NCBI GenBank assembly: GCA_964059195.1
Contig: CAXKWD010000011.1
Span: 14,792,978-14,856,977 of the forward strand
DNA: 64,000 nt
Direction of reading: 5' to 3'
Origin: Ectobius pallidus
Lineage: Eukaryota > Arthropoda > Insecta > Blattodea > Ectobiidae
Position numbers and translations under genes: made by a program. The stretch's first letter is position 1. Each line of letters starts with the position of its first letter. Positions 21,502 through 33,252 of this stretch are shown piece after piece. The notes below the pieces were generated by a model that ran no database searches, was not told where the DNA came from, and saw only the letters and a program-made list of their open reading frames with translations.

Positions 21502-24004
21502 TATATTATCTGCTCCTTTTAAAAAATAAAATAAAATAAATAAAAAAAAACAATATATTTCATTACTTCTCACACCACCACTTATTACTTATAGCTTTTA
21601 GAGAAATTTAATATCCTGCATTTTAAACTTAACCCGAAAGAAAAATAGCAGTTATTTTTGCTTAACTTAAAATTTCGATTTTGTAGAAAATTAATTTTTA
21701 ATTTTAAAACTGATTACGTAATTAGTATTAACTTTTTACAATTTTTAAAAGCTGTAGTTTGTTATCCTCATTTTATAACTTAGTACAGTATATTCACAAA
21801 CAAAAATGAATACACGAATCATTAAAATGGAAGAATCTTCCCCAATTTGACCATTCGAAAATATCCTGAAAATGATGGTATAAGAAAATTGTTTTAAAAG
21901 TATGCCTACTAGGGAATTTAAACATGGGAAACATTTAAGTAGGACGCCATTAGATTTACTGTAGTACTATACATAAATATTTTTTTTAAATCCAGACTAA
22001 CACGTATCTGTCCAATCAAGATGTTCAGTGAAAAGACGTCTCACACGATCACAATAAAACTGAAAATTTGAAGTGCAACTATGTAAAGGTATGCAGGTAA
22101 AATTCGTGCTAGGTGCAATGAAAAAGAATAATTTCATGGTCCGTAGACAGGCTTGATGCTTGAAGCTCACGGCACGTGTCACAACAGCTTGTAATTTTCC
22201 CCCGGCAATGCCGATCAACACACATACACGCAAGTAAACTTCCACCATCCGCCCCACATTCGTGAGTGCCGTATAGCCTTCTGTGCATTGTGGCTCCCCA
22301 TATTTAACAAGAAAGATGGGTCCAATATTAGCCATTTTGGTAAAAATATTAATATTTTGTATGATAAAAGATACATTTTTAAAATTGTACAACTGGTACT
22401 GACTTTACTACGTTGTACTCAAATTTCCCCGCATGGAAACCCTTTTAAGCAATTTTCTCCCATTTTTTCGTTTTTATTTCTTCATGTTAGGTGCGTGAAA
22501 TTTTGGGCGAATGTACTTTAGAATGTAGTTAATAAAATTGTGATTTGGTATTAAAATAAAGAAAATAAGTTCCACATTTAAAGAAGACTATGAGGACTAT
22601 GTATACTGTGCAGCATGAAGTATTTTTGCTGATTTTTTAAGCTTGCTTTAAAATTTGGTGTACATCAGCTTTCTAAACATACTGAACTGTAAAAAGCAAT
22701 GAAACATATAAACTCATATAACTTACATTTTCATCCCTTTTAAAATAGGTTTATTTTTTGGCGCCTACTACTTTCAAGATAACTTATTTTTCATTATTAT
22801 AATATTTTTTATATCAGTAGAATCATGCCTTTACTCTCAGCTTTTGTCTTTTCCCCTAGTACTATTTCACAATATTTTGTCTATTTCGTTTTAAGATAAA
22901 TTTAGGTTAAGATTATGTTTCAATAACGTACTGTTCGTGCTCTTTCGGAGTTTCAAGACCTTAGATATTATCTATGAATTCATGTAATTTTGAAGTAAAA
23001 TAAAAAATAATAAATGAAGTTGAATATATATCTTGTACGAAAACATGCGATTTTTTCCCAAAACGTTCAGTTACGCAAAAATGTTCACACCAAGGAAGGT
23101 ATTATAATATGTAGGCCATAAAATTTGAAATATCTTCCTTTGAAATGATTGTAAGTAGAAGTATATCACCAGTTAACAGCTAATCATGAGGCACAAACAT
23201 ACCCAATTATGGCAATTCTTTGGTCTCTTCATAGTGTAGGAAACCATTCTAACTGTTGTGCTAAGAATTTTCTGAATAATAATGTAGATGTAATGATGTA
23301 GAATGTAGATGTACTTTGAAATGAACAATTTCAAGAATTGGCAGAAACACAAAATATGTATAACTAGTTACTTGCAAACGCCATCTTTTACAGCAGTAGA
23401 AGGATAGAAGTCTGATGCGGTAGGAATGTTTCAATTGCATAATCACATTGTAACTAAACTTTCGTTAAATTTATACAGACAATTTTCAAGCAGAAGATTT
23501 AGATTTTAGTACAAGCAGTCAGTGAAAGAAAAATTAAACAAATTCCTTAAAACCATTTCAAAGAAAGTCGCTAATAACGAAATTTTGTACGTGTCATGTT
23601 GCAGACCTAGCAAGGTAAAGATTAAATTGTGACATGCTTTTTTTAAGTCAACGAAAATTATTATGCTACATTGAAAGTTTCATTTCTAGTACTAATGCTA
23701 TCACAAGCAAACACACATATACAAAAGTTAAAAAAAAATAGTGATGTGGGGTAACCTGAAAATAAATGCCTTGGACAGAGAAAAAATGAAAGTTAATAGC
23801 TGGTATTAAAATATCTGATATTTTGGTGTGTAATGCAGAATTTAAGCCACTAATCTATTGAAACAACATTCTGTACGTATTCTGTCACCATTAGCATTAA
23901 AATATTGTGATATACGTGTTACAAATGTGATACAGTAATTAGATGTTGATTCTGCATAGCAACACTTTTGCAATGAACTAATATATATTCTCTATATGTT
24001 CCGA
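21502..24004. other. Unassigned AT-rich interval
   Basis: No terminal repeats, tRNA-like boxes or coding frame could be assigned in this stretch. Confidence 0.5.
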
Positions 24005-24224
24005 TTTTCGCAAGATAGAAAGAAACAATTTTATCACTGTTTCAGTGATCATATTTCCCAAGAAAATGATTAAATACATTCTGAATATCTCGAAAAAAAA
24101 TATTATATTGCTGTTCTTGAAGCTCTAAACAATTATTACAGTGAATCCATAACACTTGCTGAAGTCGTTAACGTAATGAATTCAGTAAATATAGACAATC
24201 TCCAGACCCTGATAAGGTTTTAAT

Positions 24225-24755
24225 GGGTCATTCCATGTCAAGTGAACCAATGGAAAAACGTGACCACCTCCGATTTTAGTCATACTTGGTTGTCATGAAG
24301 TACCACCTGAGATATGTTGAAGTACAAAATATCAGATTTTTATGTGTTGTAGTTTTCCAGTTATACCCTTCTGAAATATGGAAAAAAACCAAATTTTCTG
24401 CATAAGTGCAATCACAAAATGACGCATAAATCAAGCTGGAATTGACATAGATGAGTGGGAAAAGTACCAAAATGTAGCTTATATTATGAGCTTTAATTTG
24501 ATATGTCACACGAGTACTTTCGAAAAAAAATATTTTCAAGGTTACCCAAAAAAAATTTGAAAACTGAATTTTTCAAAAACCTATATTTTGAAAATTTTGA
24601 AAAAAATCTCACAGAAACATACATATTTCAGCATCATGTCCTACAAGTTTTGTTATGGGATCGAAATGGGATCATATTTTTTTACATTTATAACAAATAC
24701 TATGCACGCTGGGTAAGAATATATGACACAGGAATATTGCACTTAATTCTAAAAT
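24225..24755 (+). repeat. Left terminal inverted repeat of the 24-28 kb transposon
   Basis: It is the inverse of 27451-27992 with few substitutions and one local replacement near position 27-45, where the right end is 11 bp longer. Homology ends at ctaaaat. Mirror open frames on both strands of each repeat encode the same peptides, which is expected of an inverted repeat and does not indicate genes. Confidence 0.95.
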
Positions 24756-24904
24756 CCATTCCTTTGTCCAGGGAGTTGTTTACCAACATGCATATACCAA
24801 CTTGTGCAAGTGGTCAAATGGGTATGAGTAAACACAGTCTGCAAGCATGTGAGTCAGCCAGGGAATGCAAGTTGTAACCTGTTGGACCTGGCTTCAGTTG
24901 TGCC

Positions 24905-27379
24905 TTGACTCTCATGCAGTGTGCTTCCTTTCTTCAAAGGCTGTACAAAGACTGTATTGCTGCATGTAAAGTAGTGGGTTCAGTGATTAAAATAGGCATT
25001 GTGTATTTCCCCAGTATGGCTGAAAAAGTAAGTGAAACAGCAAAGATTTTCTGCTGCAACCCTTTCAAGAAAGACAGACATCAGGGTGTGAAAAGAAGTG
25101 TGAGGCCTGTTACTGACTGGATGTGTGACATGTTTGACACCATTGTGGTAGGTATGAAAATTTGTGACAGTTGTAGGAAAGAACTATCAAAGCAGAAACA
25201 GGTTACAGATACAACAGATGACTGTTTAGTACCAGTAGCCAATACCACTAGGCCTACTAATGTTGATGAATCATTTGTAGCTTTAGATGTTACCTTAGAG
25301 TACCTTAATAAGTCTCTAAGCTCTCTAGAGGAGTCACCTGTTGCTAAGAGGAAGTTGCAAATGAAATCATACTGTGATAAAAAATACAGTAAAATAAAAA
25401 AATGTTTGACAGAAAAGGTACTAACAGCAGCAAGTACAAATACAGAGAAAACTGTTGACCATAAATCAGAATCATGTGAAGTCATTTGTCAGCTAAAAGA
25501 AAAGTTTCAAGAAGAAAATATAAGTGTTAGTGAAAAATTGCAAATTTTAACAGTACTACCTAAAAGCTGGTCATGCAGTGAAATACAAAATGAATTTCAG
25601 GTTAGCAACAGAATGGCAAGAAAAGCTAAAGCATTGGTGAAAGCGAAGGGTATTCTGGCAACACCAAATCCTAAACCAGGAAAGGTTTTAAATGAATCTG
25701 TGATTGAGAAGGTAATAGGGTTCTACAACAGTGATGATGTCAGCCGTCTTATGCCTGGAAAAAAAGACTTTGTTTCTGTGAAAACGGGTGACAGTAGTAG
25801 AATTCATGTACAGAAGAGGCTAGTGATGGGCAACTTGAAGGAAGTGTACGAGCTGTTCAAAAACAAAAATCCTACTGATAAGATTGGATTTTCGAAATTT
25901 GCTGATTTACGACCTAAACATTGCGTCTTGGCTGGAGGAAGTGGTACCCACACAGTATGCGTTTGTACAGTGCATCAGAATGTTAAATTAATGCTACAAG
26001 TGTTGAAATCCAAACAAATTACACTGAATGATGGCACAGATATAAGTAATTATAATTCCTGTTTAGCGAAGTTAATGTGTGAAGAGCCAGGCACAGCATG
26101 CCACCTTAATGAATGTCCTTCATGTCCAGGTGTAGATAATTTGAAAGATGAGTTACAGTTGCTGCTAGATAATGAACTGGTGGACAACATTACATACAAG
26201 CAGTGGGTTTCTGTTGACAGATGTAATTTAGTAACCTTCATCAAAACTGCAGATGAGTTTATAGAAACTTTGTGTGAACAGTTGTTGATTTTGAAGAGAC
26301 ATTCTTTTATTGCAAGAAGACAGGCAGAATATTATAATCACTTGAAGCAGAATATTGGAGTAAATGAAGCTGTGGTATGTATGGACTTTGCAGAAAATTA
26401 TTCGTTTGTACTACAGGATGAAGCCCAGTCTTTTCATTGGAACAATGATCAAGCAACTATTTTTCCTATAGCAGTCTACTACAATGATCATAATATACAC
26501 TACAAAAGTATTGTATGTATCTCTGAATGTCTACAGCATGACACCACTGCTGTTCATTTATTCCAGAAAAGGCTTATCTCTCATTTGAAGTTGGAAGTAA
26601 TTAGAGATTTGAAAAAAATTTACTACTTCTCAGATGGTGCAGCTGCGCAATTTAAAAACAGAAAAAACTTTTCAAACTTATGCCACCATGTTCATGATTT
26701 TGGAATTGAGGCAGAGTGGCATTTCTATGCAACAGCCCATGGGAAAGGAGTATGTGACGGTCTGGGTGGTACTGTGAAAAGACTTGCAGGAAAGGCAAGC
26801 CTACAGCGGCCATACGAGCATCAAATCATGACACCAGCACAGCTGTTTACATGGAGTGAGGAAAACATCGACTCCATGCAGTTCTTCTTCTTCAATGAAG
26901 CACAATACAACAAAGAGGAAAAAATACTTGCAGACAGATTTCTGTCTACAAAAGCAATACCAGGCACACAGAAGTTCCACAGTTTCATCCCATTGTCAGA
27001 TAAAGTGTTGTTGACAAAGGTATTTTCAAGAAGTGAACAGTCATCCACTTTTTCAGTGTTAGGACCACGTGTGCAACAGAGGCTGAAGCTAGCAGAAGTA
27101 AAAGGATATGTTACATGTGAGAACAACAATCATTGGTGGCTTGGTGTAGTTGTGGACAAAAATGAGACAGCACAGATAGTGGAACTGATGTTTCTGCACC
27201 CTGCAGGTCCTTCTCCATCATTTACTTTCAAAAGTGACTGTCCAAATAAACTGACTGTGCCTCTCTCTCAGATCCTCACCCTTGTGCAACCTACATGTCC
27301 CACTGGCCGTAGTTATTACCTCTCGAAGGAAGAGATGGATGCGGCAACCATGGCTCTAGAAAATTACTGTAGACAATAA
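24905..27379 (+). CDS. Transposase-like protein of a Sola-like DNA transposon (intact ORF)
   Basis: The frame is 824 codons without interruption. I favour the Met at residue 38 (25016, context ccagtATGG) as the likely start, because the first 37 residues look unlike the rest. Domains by eye: an N-terminal Cys cluster (C50, C51, C74, C87, C90) that may bind zinc; a helix-turn-helix-like segment at about 221-245 (SWSCSEIQNEFQVSNRMARK); a second Cys/His cluster at 340-407 (CVCTVH, CHLNECPSC); a predicted RNase H-like catalytic core with candidate acidic residues in CMDFAENY (D494), YYFSDGAAAQFKN (D577) and HGKGVCDGLGGTVKR (D618); and a C-terminal region with WWLGVVVDK and FMHP-like FLHPAGPSPSF, suggestive of a small beta-barrel reader fold. 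The HGKGxCDGxGGTVKR block is characteristic of a transposase family widespread in arthropods and cnidarians. The stop codon lies inside a poly(A) signal, AATAAA (27375-27380). The catalytic assignments are inference. Confidence 0.85.
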   Translation: MTLMQCASFLQRLYKDCIAACKVVGSVIKIGIVYFPSMAEKVSETAKIFCCNPFKKDRHQGVKRSVRPVTDWMCDMFDTIVVGMKICDSCRKELSKQKQVTDTTDDCLVPVANTTRPTNVDESFVALDVTLEYLNKSLSSLEESPVAKRKLQMKSYCDKKYSKIKKCLTEKVLTAASTNTEKTVDHKSESCEVICQLKEKFQEENISVSEKLQILTVLPKSWSCSEIQNEFQVSNRMARKAKALVKAKGILATPNPKPGKVLNESVIEKVIGFYNSDDVSRLMPGKKDFVSVKTGDSSRIHVQKRLVMGNLKEVYELFKNKNPTDKIGFSKFADLRPKHCVLAGGSGTHTVCVCTVHQNVKLMLQVLKSKQITLNDGTDISNYNSCLAKLMCEEPGTACHLNECPSCPGVDNLKDELQLLLDNELVDNITYKQWVSVDRCNLVTFIKTADEFIETLCEQLLILKRHSFIARRQAEYYNHLKQNIGVNEAVVCMDFAENYSFVLQDEAQSFHWNNDQATIFPIAVYYNDHNIHYKSIVCISECLQHDTTAVHLFQKRLISHLKLEVIRDLKKIYYFSDGAAAQFKNRKNFSNLCHHVHDFGIEAEWHFYATAHGKGVCDGLGGTVKRLAGKASLQRPYEHQIMTPAQLFTWSEENIDSMQFFFFNEAQYNKEEKILADRFLSTKAIPGTQKFHSFIPLSDKVLLTKVFSRSEQSSTFSVLGPRVQQRLKLAEVKGYVTCENNNHWWLGVVVDKNETAQIVELMFLHPAGPSPSFTFKSDCPNKLTVPLSQILTLVQPTCPTGRSYYLSKEEMDAATMALENYCRQ

Positions 27380-27450
27380 ATTCACGTTTTTGTCATTGAA
27401 GAAGGGAAGGTAACATGTTTTCTGTAAGTTTTTCTTTTTGATTGTAATGA

Positions 27451-27992
27451 AATTTTAGAATTAAGTGCAATATTCCTGTGTCATATATTCTTACCCAGCG
27501 TGCATAGTATTTGTTATAAATGTAAAAAAATATGATCCCATTTCGATCCCATAACAAAACTTGTAGGACATGATGCTGAAATATGTATGTTTCTGTGAGA
27601 TTTTTTTCAAAATTTTCAAAATATAGGTTTTTGAAAAATTCAGTTTTCAAATTTTTTTTGGGTAACCTTGAAAATATTTTTTTTCGAAAGTACTCGTGTG
27701 ACATATCAAATTAAAGCTCATAATATAAGCTACATTTTGGTACTTTTCCCACTCATCTATGTCAATTCCAGCTTGATTTATGCGTCATTTTGTGATTGCA
27801 CTTATGCAGAAAATTTGGTTTTTTTCCATATTTCAGAAGGGTATAACTGGAAAACTACAACACATAAAAATCTGATATTTTGCACTTTAACATATCTCAG
27901 GTGGTACTTCATGACAACCAAGTATGACTAAAATCGGAGATGGTCATGTTCAAAATTGACAAAAAATTGGTTCACTTGACATGGAATGACCC
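27451..27992 (-). repeat. Right terminal inverted repeat of the 24-28 kb transposon
   Basis: It is the inverse partner of 24225-24755 and begins 72 bp after the transposase stop codon. The near identity of the two arms suggests recent insertion or gene conversion between them. Confidence 0.95.
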
Positions 27993-28700
27993 TAATGCTG
28001 CTGTGAAGAATGATAAAATTGTCTTAATCTTGATGTTGATTCCGGCCGTGAAAGCCTCAGATTAACCATTTGTCTTAATCTTGTCTCTAATTAATATACT
28101 CACGCATGTCTCCAAAGGGTAATGTTCCCCCATGTATTAAAACTGCAATGATATGCTGGTTCACAAAGGGGGCGATCGCAGTGTTCCGGATAAATTGGAT
28201 GCCCATCACTATTTGCTCCATCATGAGAAAAATATTTGAAAGCATTCTTGCCTGAAGATTACGAAACTATATAAACTTTTCAAAGTAATCAAGAGGATTC
28301 TGCTCTTGCTTTGGAAGAAATATTAACGTTGCTCTTCTAGACGGCTACTACGGACAGCAAAATCGAAAAAATCTTATCTCTCAAAAATATTTATATAACT
28401 TACTAAAGCCTTTGATAATGCTGGCCGCGTTCACATTGGGGGGGAAAACATGGGGAAAATGTGCTGTCCCTCACAAACTAAAAAAGTCATTCACGAATTG
28501 CAACACAATAATTCAAATATAGAAACAAATGGTCAGACGACAGAACCCATATTATTGAAAAGGAGAGTGGTACAAGGAGCATCTCTTTCACCAGTCCTTT
28601 ATAATTTAGTGGCTGATTTTGCGCTGGAAGAACTTGCTGAGAATTCTGTTCGTAACACCGTATTTACTTCAGTTGAGAACCAACCAGCTTCAACGTTAAA

Positions 28701-29602
28701 AGGCTTGATTGTCTTCAAAGCTGTTTGGGAATATCACCTACGACGTGTAAATGTATGCAACGTTTTTGGAAAAACTTTGAATATATCTCTTCGAGGACTT
28801 AAAATTTGAGAGAATAAAATCCCTTGATCATAGATAACTGCATTACTATAAAAAAAACACACATAGTATCCTGCCTATATTTTGTAGAGCGATCCAGTGA
28901 ATGTTAATGATAATAATAATAATAATAATTTTTGGAATAAAAACCATTTAGTATTTTATTTATTCTTATTTCTCTCTTCACACACTCTCCAATCCCTCTC
29001 ATGATCGTGAGAGGCCAATAAACCAAGAAAGATAACAAAACACTTATCTCTAGCTATCGTATCTTCAGAGCGCGATAAAGGTAGTCTATAAAATTTCAGC
29101 TTAGTGTTGGAGTTCACTTTCTTTGAATTCCGTTCTGTCTCTGTGTTCGGTTCTTCCAGCATAAAGCCTATTTTAGGTGTAAATCTGCAAATGCCTTACT
29201 AAATTCACTAGATCTGCCTCCCTACATATCTGCGTATTTATATAATAAGTTTACGTTATTTTCGTTTGATCTAAGTCTGCCAGCCGAATTTGTTTGTTCT
29301 AGCTACGGATATTATTAGAGGATTAAGTAGCCTATGGATTGTTTGTTTAATTATTAACTTATTTACAGAAACTTCTGACATCTTATCGGTTGCATCTTGG
29401 TTTTCGTATATGCCTGTTTGTACTTTTTTTTTCTGAATTTGAAGTTAATTTTAGGACAACTTTGAAAAATCGACACGTTCTAGGAACCAAATTTTACAAA
29501 AGAAAAAAAAAACTTTCGAAAGTTTTTATGTTTACTTTTGTTCACTCAGAATGATGATGATTACAGTGTTATAATAATTGATAATGTATTAGAGCTAGAG
29601 GT
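28701..29602. other. Unassigned interval with a short AAT microsatellite
   Basis: An (AAT)n run lies at about 28906-28930. A 68-codon minus-strand frame at 28956-29162 has ordinary composition but no family resemblance, so it is not annotated as a gene. Confidence 0.45.
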
Positions 29603-30493
29603 GGCATCACATGCTTTGAAGTCACTTAACCCAAATAAATGTTCAGAATATTATAGAACAGTGGTTCCCAATCCCATTGGTGGGTCGCGGTAGCAAATTC
29701 GGTGGGTCGCGAAAAGGGCGGGAAAAATTAAACTTGTTTTCAATATAGGGAAAGAGTGTTAAATTTAAGCGATTTAAGGTTGAAACTTAAAAATTTTAAT
29801 CTTGATATCTAATCTCTTGTAAATAGAAAACAACACATCAGAAATCTCATTAATTAAAAAAAAATAGAATGTACTAGTTGGACAATGTTCTTTATTGAAA
29901 TAACCTTAACCATTTTTTATTTAACTGTGTTTTCTCAGCAGGGCATTTGAACACAATAAAACTATTGAAAGGCATATGAAAAACATGTGTTTTTTTTATA
30001 TAGCCTATACAGTATTGGTTATCGTTATGTAGTAGTGGGTCGCGAAAAAAAAATTCTAGGTGAAGGTGTGTCCCTTGACAAAAAAGTTAGGGAACCGCTG
30101 TTATAGAACACTTGTTTGCTGTAAATAAAAATAATTACTTTATGTGTATCATTGCTGTCAATTTTTAATAGCAGTTTTTATTGTTGATGTAATGCTTTTT
30201 TCAAGAATGTAAGATTACTCTCAATTTTAAAAAATCTGTTCATTACGTAGTTCATACTTAGTACGTAAAATTCAAGTCTCCGGATTTTTTTGTCCGCCGG
30301 TGTAGTTATTCTCGGATTCTGAATCTGCCTGATGTGGAGTAAGAAAATTGCTTTTCGCTAAACTCAGGCGGTTGCGGGACTACGAGAGATACGACGACAG
30401 CAAATTACATCCTAAGTAGTTCCTCAGTCTCCGTGTTGATGGTTCATTCAGTGTATCTCGTGTATAGTCAGCAATTTCATTATATATCGTTCA
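29603..30493 (+). repeat. Block B, copy 1 of an 890-bp duplicated segment
   Basis: It is almost identical to 44879-45768. The only difference I found is one T in a homopolymer near 29990. It contains a whole hAT MITE with its target duplication plus about 55 bp on the left and 390 bp on the right that look like ordinary unique sequence. The edges are not transposon ends. This copy is likely the donor, because it is not embedded in the repeats that flank copy 2. Confidence 0.9.
29659..30100. mobile_element. hAT-type MITE, 442 bp, copy 1
   Basis: It starts CAGTGGTTCCCAA and ends with the near-inverse GGGAACCGCTG, flanked by a perfect 8-bp duplication TTATAGAA at 29651-29658 and 30101-30108. 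Just inside the two ends are gtgggtcgcggtag and tagtgggtcgcgaa. The interior is non-coding. Confidence 0.9.
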
Positions 30494-30879
30494 ATTTCTT
30501 TACGTGTGTGTTGATTTAATGTGTTCTGCATTGGCACGGGATTTATATTCATCGTAGAACTTCCCAGTATAAGCGACGTACTTCTAGTGAAGGTAAAAAA
30601 AAACTGTTAATAGGAATTTTATTAAGGACTTAATTTGAAAGTCAGTTCCGTTATGACCAAATATACAAATAAGTTCTATTCGGTTTTTAAAAAAACCTTA
30701 CAGATGACTGGTGTGCACAATAAACCACGCCTGTAGTTATTTAAGTATATTAATTAAATATCTGTTTCCTTGATTATTTTCTATTTCACTAGACATTGCG
30801 ACTGTCACAGTCTCTAATTACGTTTTTTATGATCGTCTATAAGTTAGCAATCCAAATCGTTTCACTGGAGAGATCAGTC

Positions 30880-31505
30880 TGGGGATGGGTCGATACCAGA
30901 TTTTCTCGATACTCTATACCGATACATGATTTTTTCCTTGATACTCGATACTTCGATACTCGATACCGTCAACATTTCCAGTTTTATAAATAGGTACGTT
31001 AAAAATTAAAAGTTGAGAGAACTGTGGAATACCAACTAAATTAATTAAGTGTGCATATTTAATGAGACAAAATTTAATATCATCAGTAGCCTACAATTAT
31101 TTTTAAACTCTACATTAGTTTCTGAAACAGTCCACTTACAAGTTTTTGTTCAAAAATTACAATGAGGTTTGGACAGTCAGCTTGCTTGTTGGTTGTTATT
31201 GAAACGTTTGACGGGAAACGAGACAATTAAGAATCCCTTCTGTTTGGATTTTAAAAGTCGGTAAGTCTTTATTTATGACTAGACAAAAGTCACAGAGTGG
31301 TTTTCTCCATTTCAAGGAGAAGTAGAAGTATTTACTATATTTAGTAGACTACTAAAAGCAGATAGAGACACCGCATTTCCTTAAATTGCAGAATTACCAT
31401 GGTATCGAAAAGTACCGAGCGAGTTTTCTGAAGTATCGCTCGATGCCGAAACCATGCAAGTATCGAGGGTATCGAGGTATCGAAAGTATCGAGGGCCCAT
31501 CCCTA
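30880..31505. mobile_element. hAT-type MITE, TAGGGATGGG family, copy 1
   Basis: The ends are TGGGGATGGGTCGATAC and the inverse of TAGGGATGGGCCCTCGATAC. They are flanked by a perfect 8-bp duplication GATCAGTC at 30872-30879 and 31506-31513. Sub-terminal regions repeat cgatact/tatcgag words. The 626-bp unit is present in reverse orientation at 41543-42179. No protein is encoded. Confidence 0.92.
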
Positions 31506-32039
31506 GATCAGTCTTTTCTATGAAGATATAAGTGATGACTGATGACGAATGAAGAATTAACTTCCGGGCCTTACTTAATGATACAAGTTCAATTTTTTTT
31601 AGTTAAAGTGAATTCGAACGTGACATTGTGCTGTTTACGTTTTTGTAGATTGCAACGTGCATCGTACATAATGTTGAGGATTTCCCCGTCACCTTTGCAA
31701 GAGCAATATAATCCATAAGTATATTTTCCTGCCCACGGCTGACGTTCATGTGTTTGTGAGCAACGAGATGTATTCAGACAGTTTTGCTTCTCATGAGCGC
31801 ATCAGTAACCATGGTAGTCCGGGAGTTCTTGTTGACATACCACCACCCCATGAAAGCATAATCACAGTCTCCCTGGGCCTGGAAGGTTGTAAAAACTTTT
31901 ACAAATAAAATAAAGAGCAAAAAAATCTCCATTAAAATCAATATAAAAGGACATGTTAATTTTTTAAATAAAAAATAAATATTTATTTAATTATAGTTGT
32001 AATTATGTTGTAGCTTAAACGATACTGCCGGTCAAGAAA

Positions 32040-32172
32040 ACAACCATTAACGGCCGTGGGTGTCGGCATGCTGACCACATGCCCCCCAATCCTGCCATCT
32101 GCCTACAGGAGATGACGCAGCGGTCGGGTGGTAGGCCAAGTCCCTCCAGGGATGTAGCGCCACGGAGTTTAG
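32040..32172 (+). repeat. tRNA-derived SINE, family S2, 3' fragment
   Basis: It matches the 3' half of 33464-33749 from accattaacggccgtgg to gtagcgccacggagttt and lacks the tRNA head. Confidence 0.8.
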
Positions 32173-32367
32173 AGAGTTTTTTTAAACGATACTGGCGTAA
32201 AATTTAATGAAGATGAAGGGGAGATGGGTGAAATTTTTATGTTATACAAATCTATGACTAGAGTATTGAACTTCTGTGTATGTGAATATAAGAATATATA
32301 TTCATATTTTTATATTCACATATATATGACTTTGTAATTTATTTTCAAATTACATATGTTTAAAGTT

Positions 32368-32502
32368 TATCTCCATCTACAAAATCTCTATAGTATGCTA
32401 TTTTTTAAAGAGATCTCTTATACGGATCCTTTATATCTCCACCTACAAAATCTCTATAGTATGTTATTTTTTTAAGAACTCTCTGATACTGTTCCTTTAT
32501 AG
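32368..32502. repeat. Tandem pair of ~67-bp units
   Basis: tatctccatctacaaaatct at 32368 and tatctccacctacaaaatct near 32435 start two units that continue in parallel to cctttata. Immediately upstream, 32281-32328 is an AT-rich inverted repeat (tgtgaatataa/ttatattcaca). Confidence 0.75.
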
Positions 32503-33204
32503 TGTATAATTTTCATTTAAAATTCGAAGTAATGAGGTTACCCCAAAGAAGAAATATTTTTCGTAATTTGAGAATTCAATATTTGTACATTTTACATGGT
32601 AAAAATTAATATAATTTTAAATTTATTGATTTTGTTTAAAAGTGCCAAGTATGTAGATACGTTAAACACAATTTATTGTAGCCTACATACGCTGATTTTG
32701 AACATCTGAAATTTTTCTGAAATTGAAAGTGTTAGAAAATTTGGGGATATTTCCACAAGGGATCCGTGTGAATGGGATGTTAAGATTGCCACTTTCAAAT
32801 CGTTATACATTTTTTTTAACTTCGCATCCCTTTAATGTGAATTCATCTAAGTAAATAAATACACCACGAAAAACAAAATCATATTTATAAACCTTTGAAA
32901 TAATGTAAACGGGAACTTACATAAAATACTTACACATAGGTTTTGTTTTCTTTATATTCGTAGATAATATATTAGCAGAAGAAACGTCCTTACAGTGGTT
33001 CTTTACAATTTTTGCACCATTCATTGACCGTTACAACTTCAAGCCTTTCCCCCCAAAAGTTCACATTGTCTTAAATAATGAAAAATCACTTGGGAAGAGT
33101 TTCCACTGAGTCAGGTAGCGTTACAAGAGTACTAACTTTCAATTTGTATTCTACTTTCTATAATGCAGTATGTGATTATTCCAAAAGAATTTTCCCTGAC
33201 ACTT

Positions 33205-33252
33205 GAGGCCTTGTCCCTTCGGGGATGTCGCGCCACGGAGTTTAGTTTAGTT
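33205..33252 (+). repeat. tRNA-derived SINE, family S2, terminal fragment
   Basis: Only the last ~48 bp remain: ggggatgtcgcgccacggag followed by a (TTTAG)n-type tail. Confidence 0.65.

Larger units (their letters stand above)
24225..27992 (+). mobile_element. Apparently complete 3.77-kb DNA transposon with long terminal inverted repeats
   Basis: The ends are GGGTCATTCCATGTCAAGTG and its exact inverse. Each terminal inverted repeat is about 530-540 bp, and the flanks carry TAAT at 24221-24224 and 27993-27996. Removing the element plus one TAAT rejoins the reverse transcriptase motif around it, which supports the 4-bp duplication. The only long frame is the 824-codon ORF at 24905-27379. A 4-bp duplication, long inverted repeats and a novel DDE-like protein suggest the Sola group (Sola2 uses 4-bp targets), but this is from memory of superfamily traits and the assignment is tentative; Kolobok (TTAA) is less consistent with TAAT. 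Confidence 0.85.
24005..28700 (+). pseudogene. Degraded R2-like LINE reverse transcriptase, split by a DNA transposon
   Basis: Reverse transcriptase motifs appear in order in shifting frames on both sides of 24225-27992. On the left are ITLAEVVNVMN and SPDPDKVLMLL (a SPGPDG-type motif) near 24150-24224. On the right are NWMPITICSIMRKIFESILA near 28197-28259, TKAFDNAGRVHIGG (motif A with the first catalytic Asp position lost to shift) near 28400-28442, and VQGASLSPVLYNLVADF (motif B) at 28570-28620. The FADD motif C is missing. WRPITIxS together with QGxxLSPxLFNLV is typical of the R2/NeSL-type LINE clades. Frameshifts and stops show it is dead. Boundaries are approximate. Confidence 0.7.

Noticed and set aside
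24276..24877. Separate small genes inside the terminal repeats
   Set aside because: The same peptides are read in mirror image from the right repeat (27393-27931); they are a product of the inverted repeat itself.
28956..29162. Minus-strand 68-codon gene
   Set aside because: No domain, no splice context and no upstream support; length is within chance for this composition.
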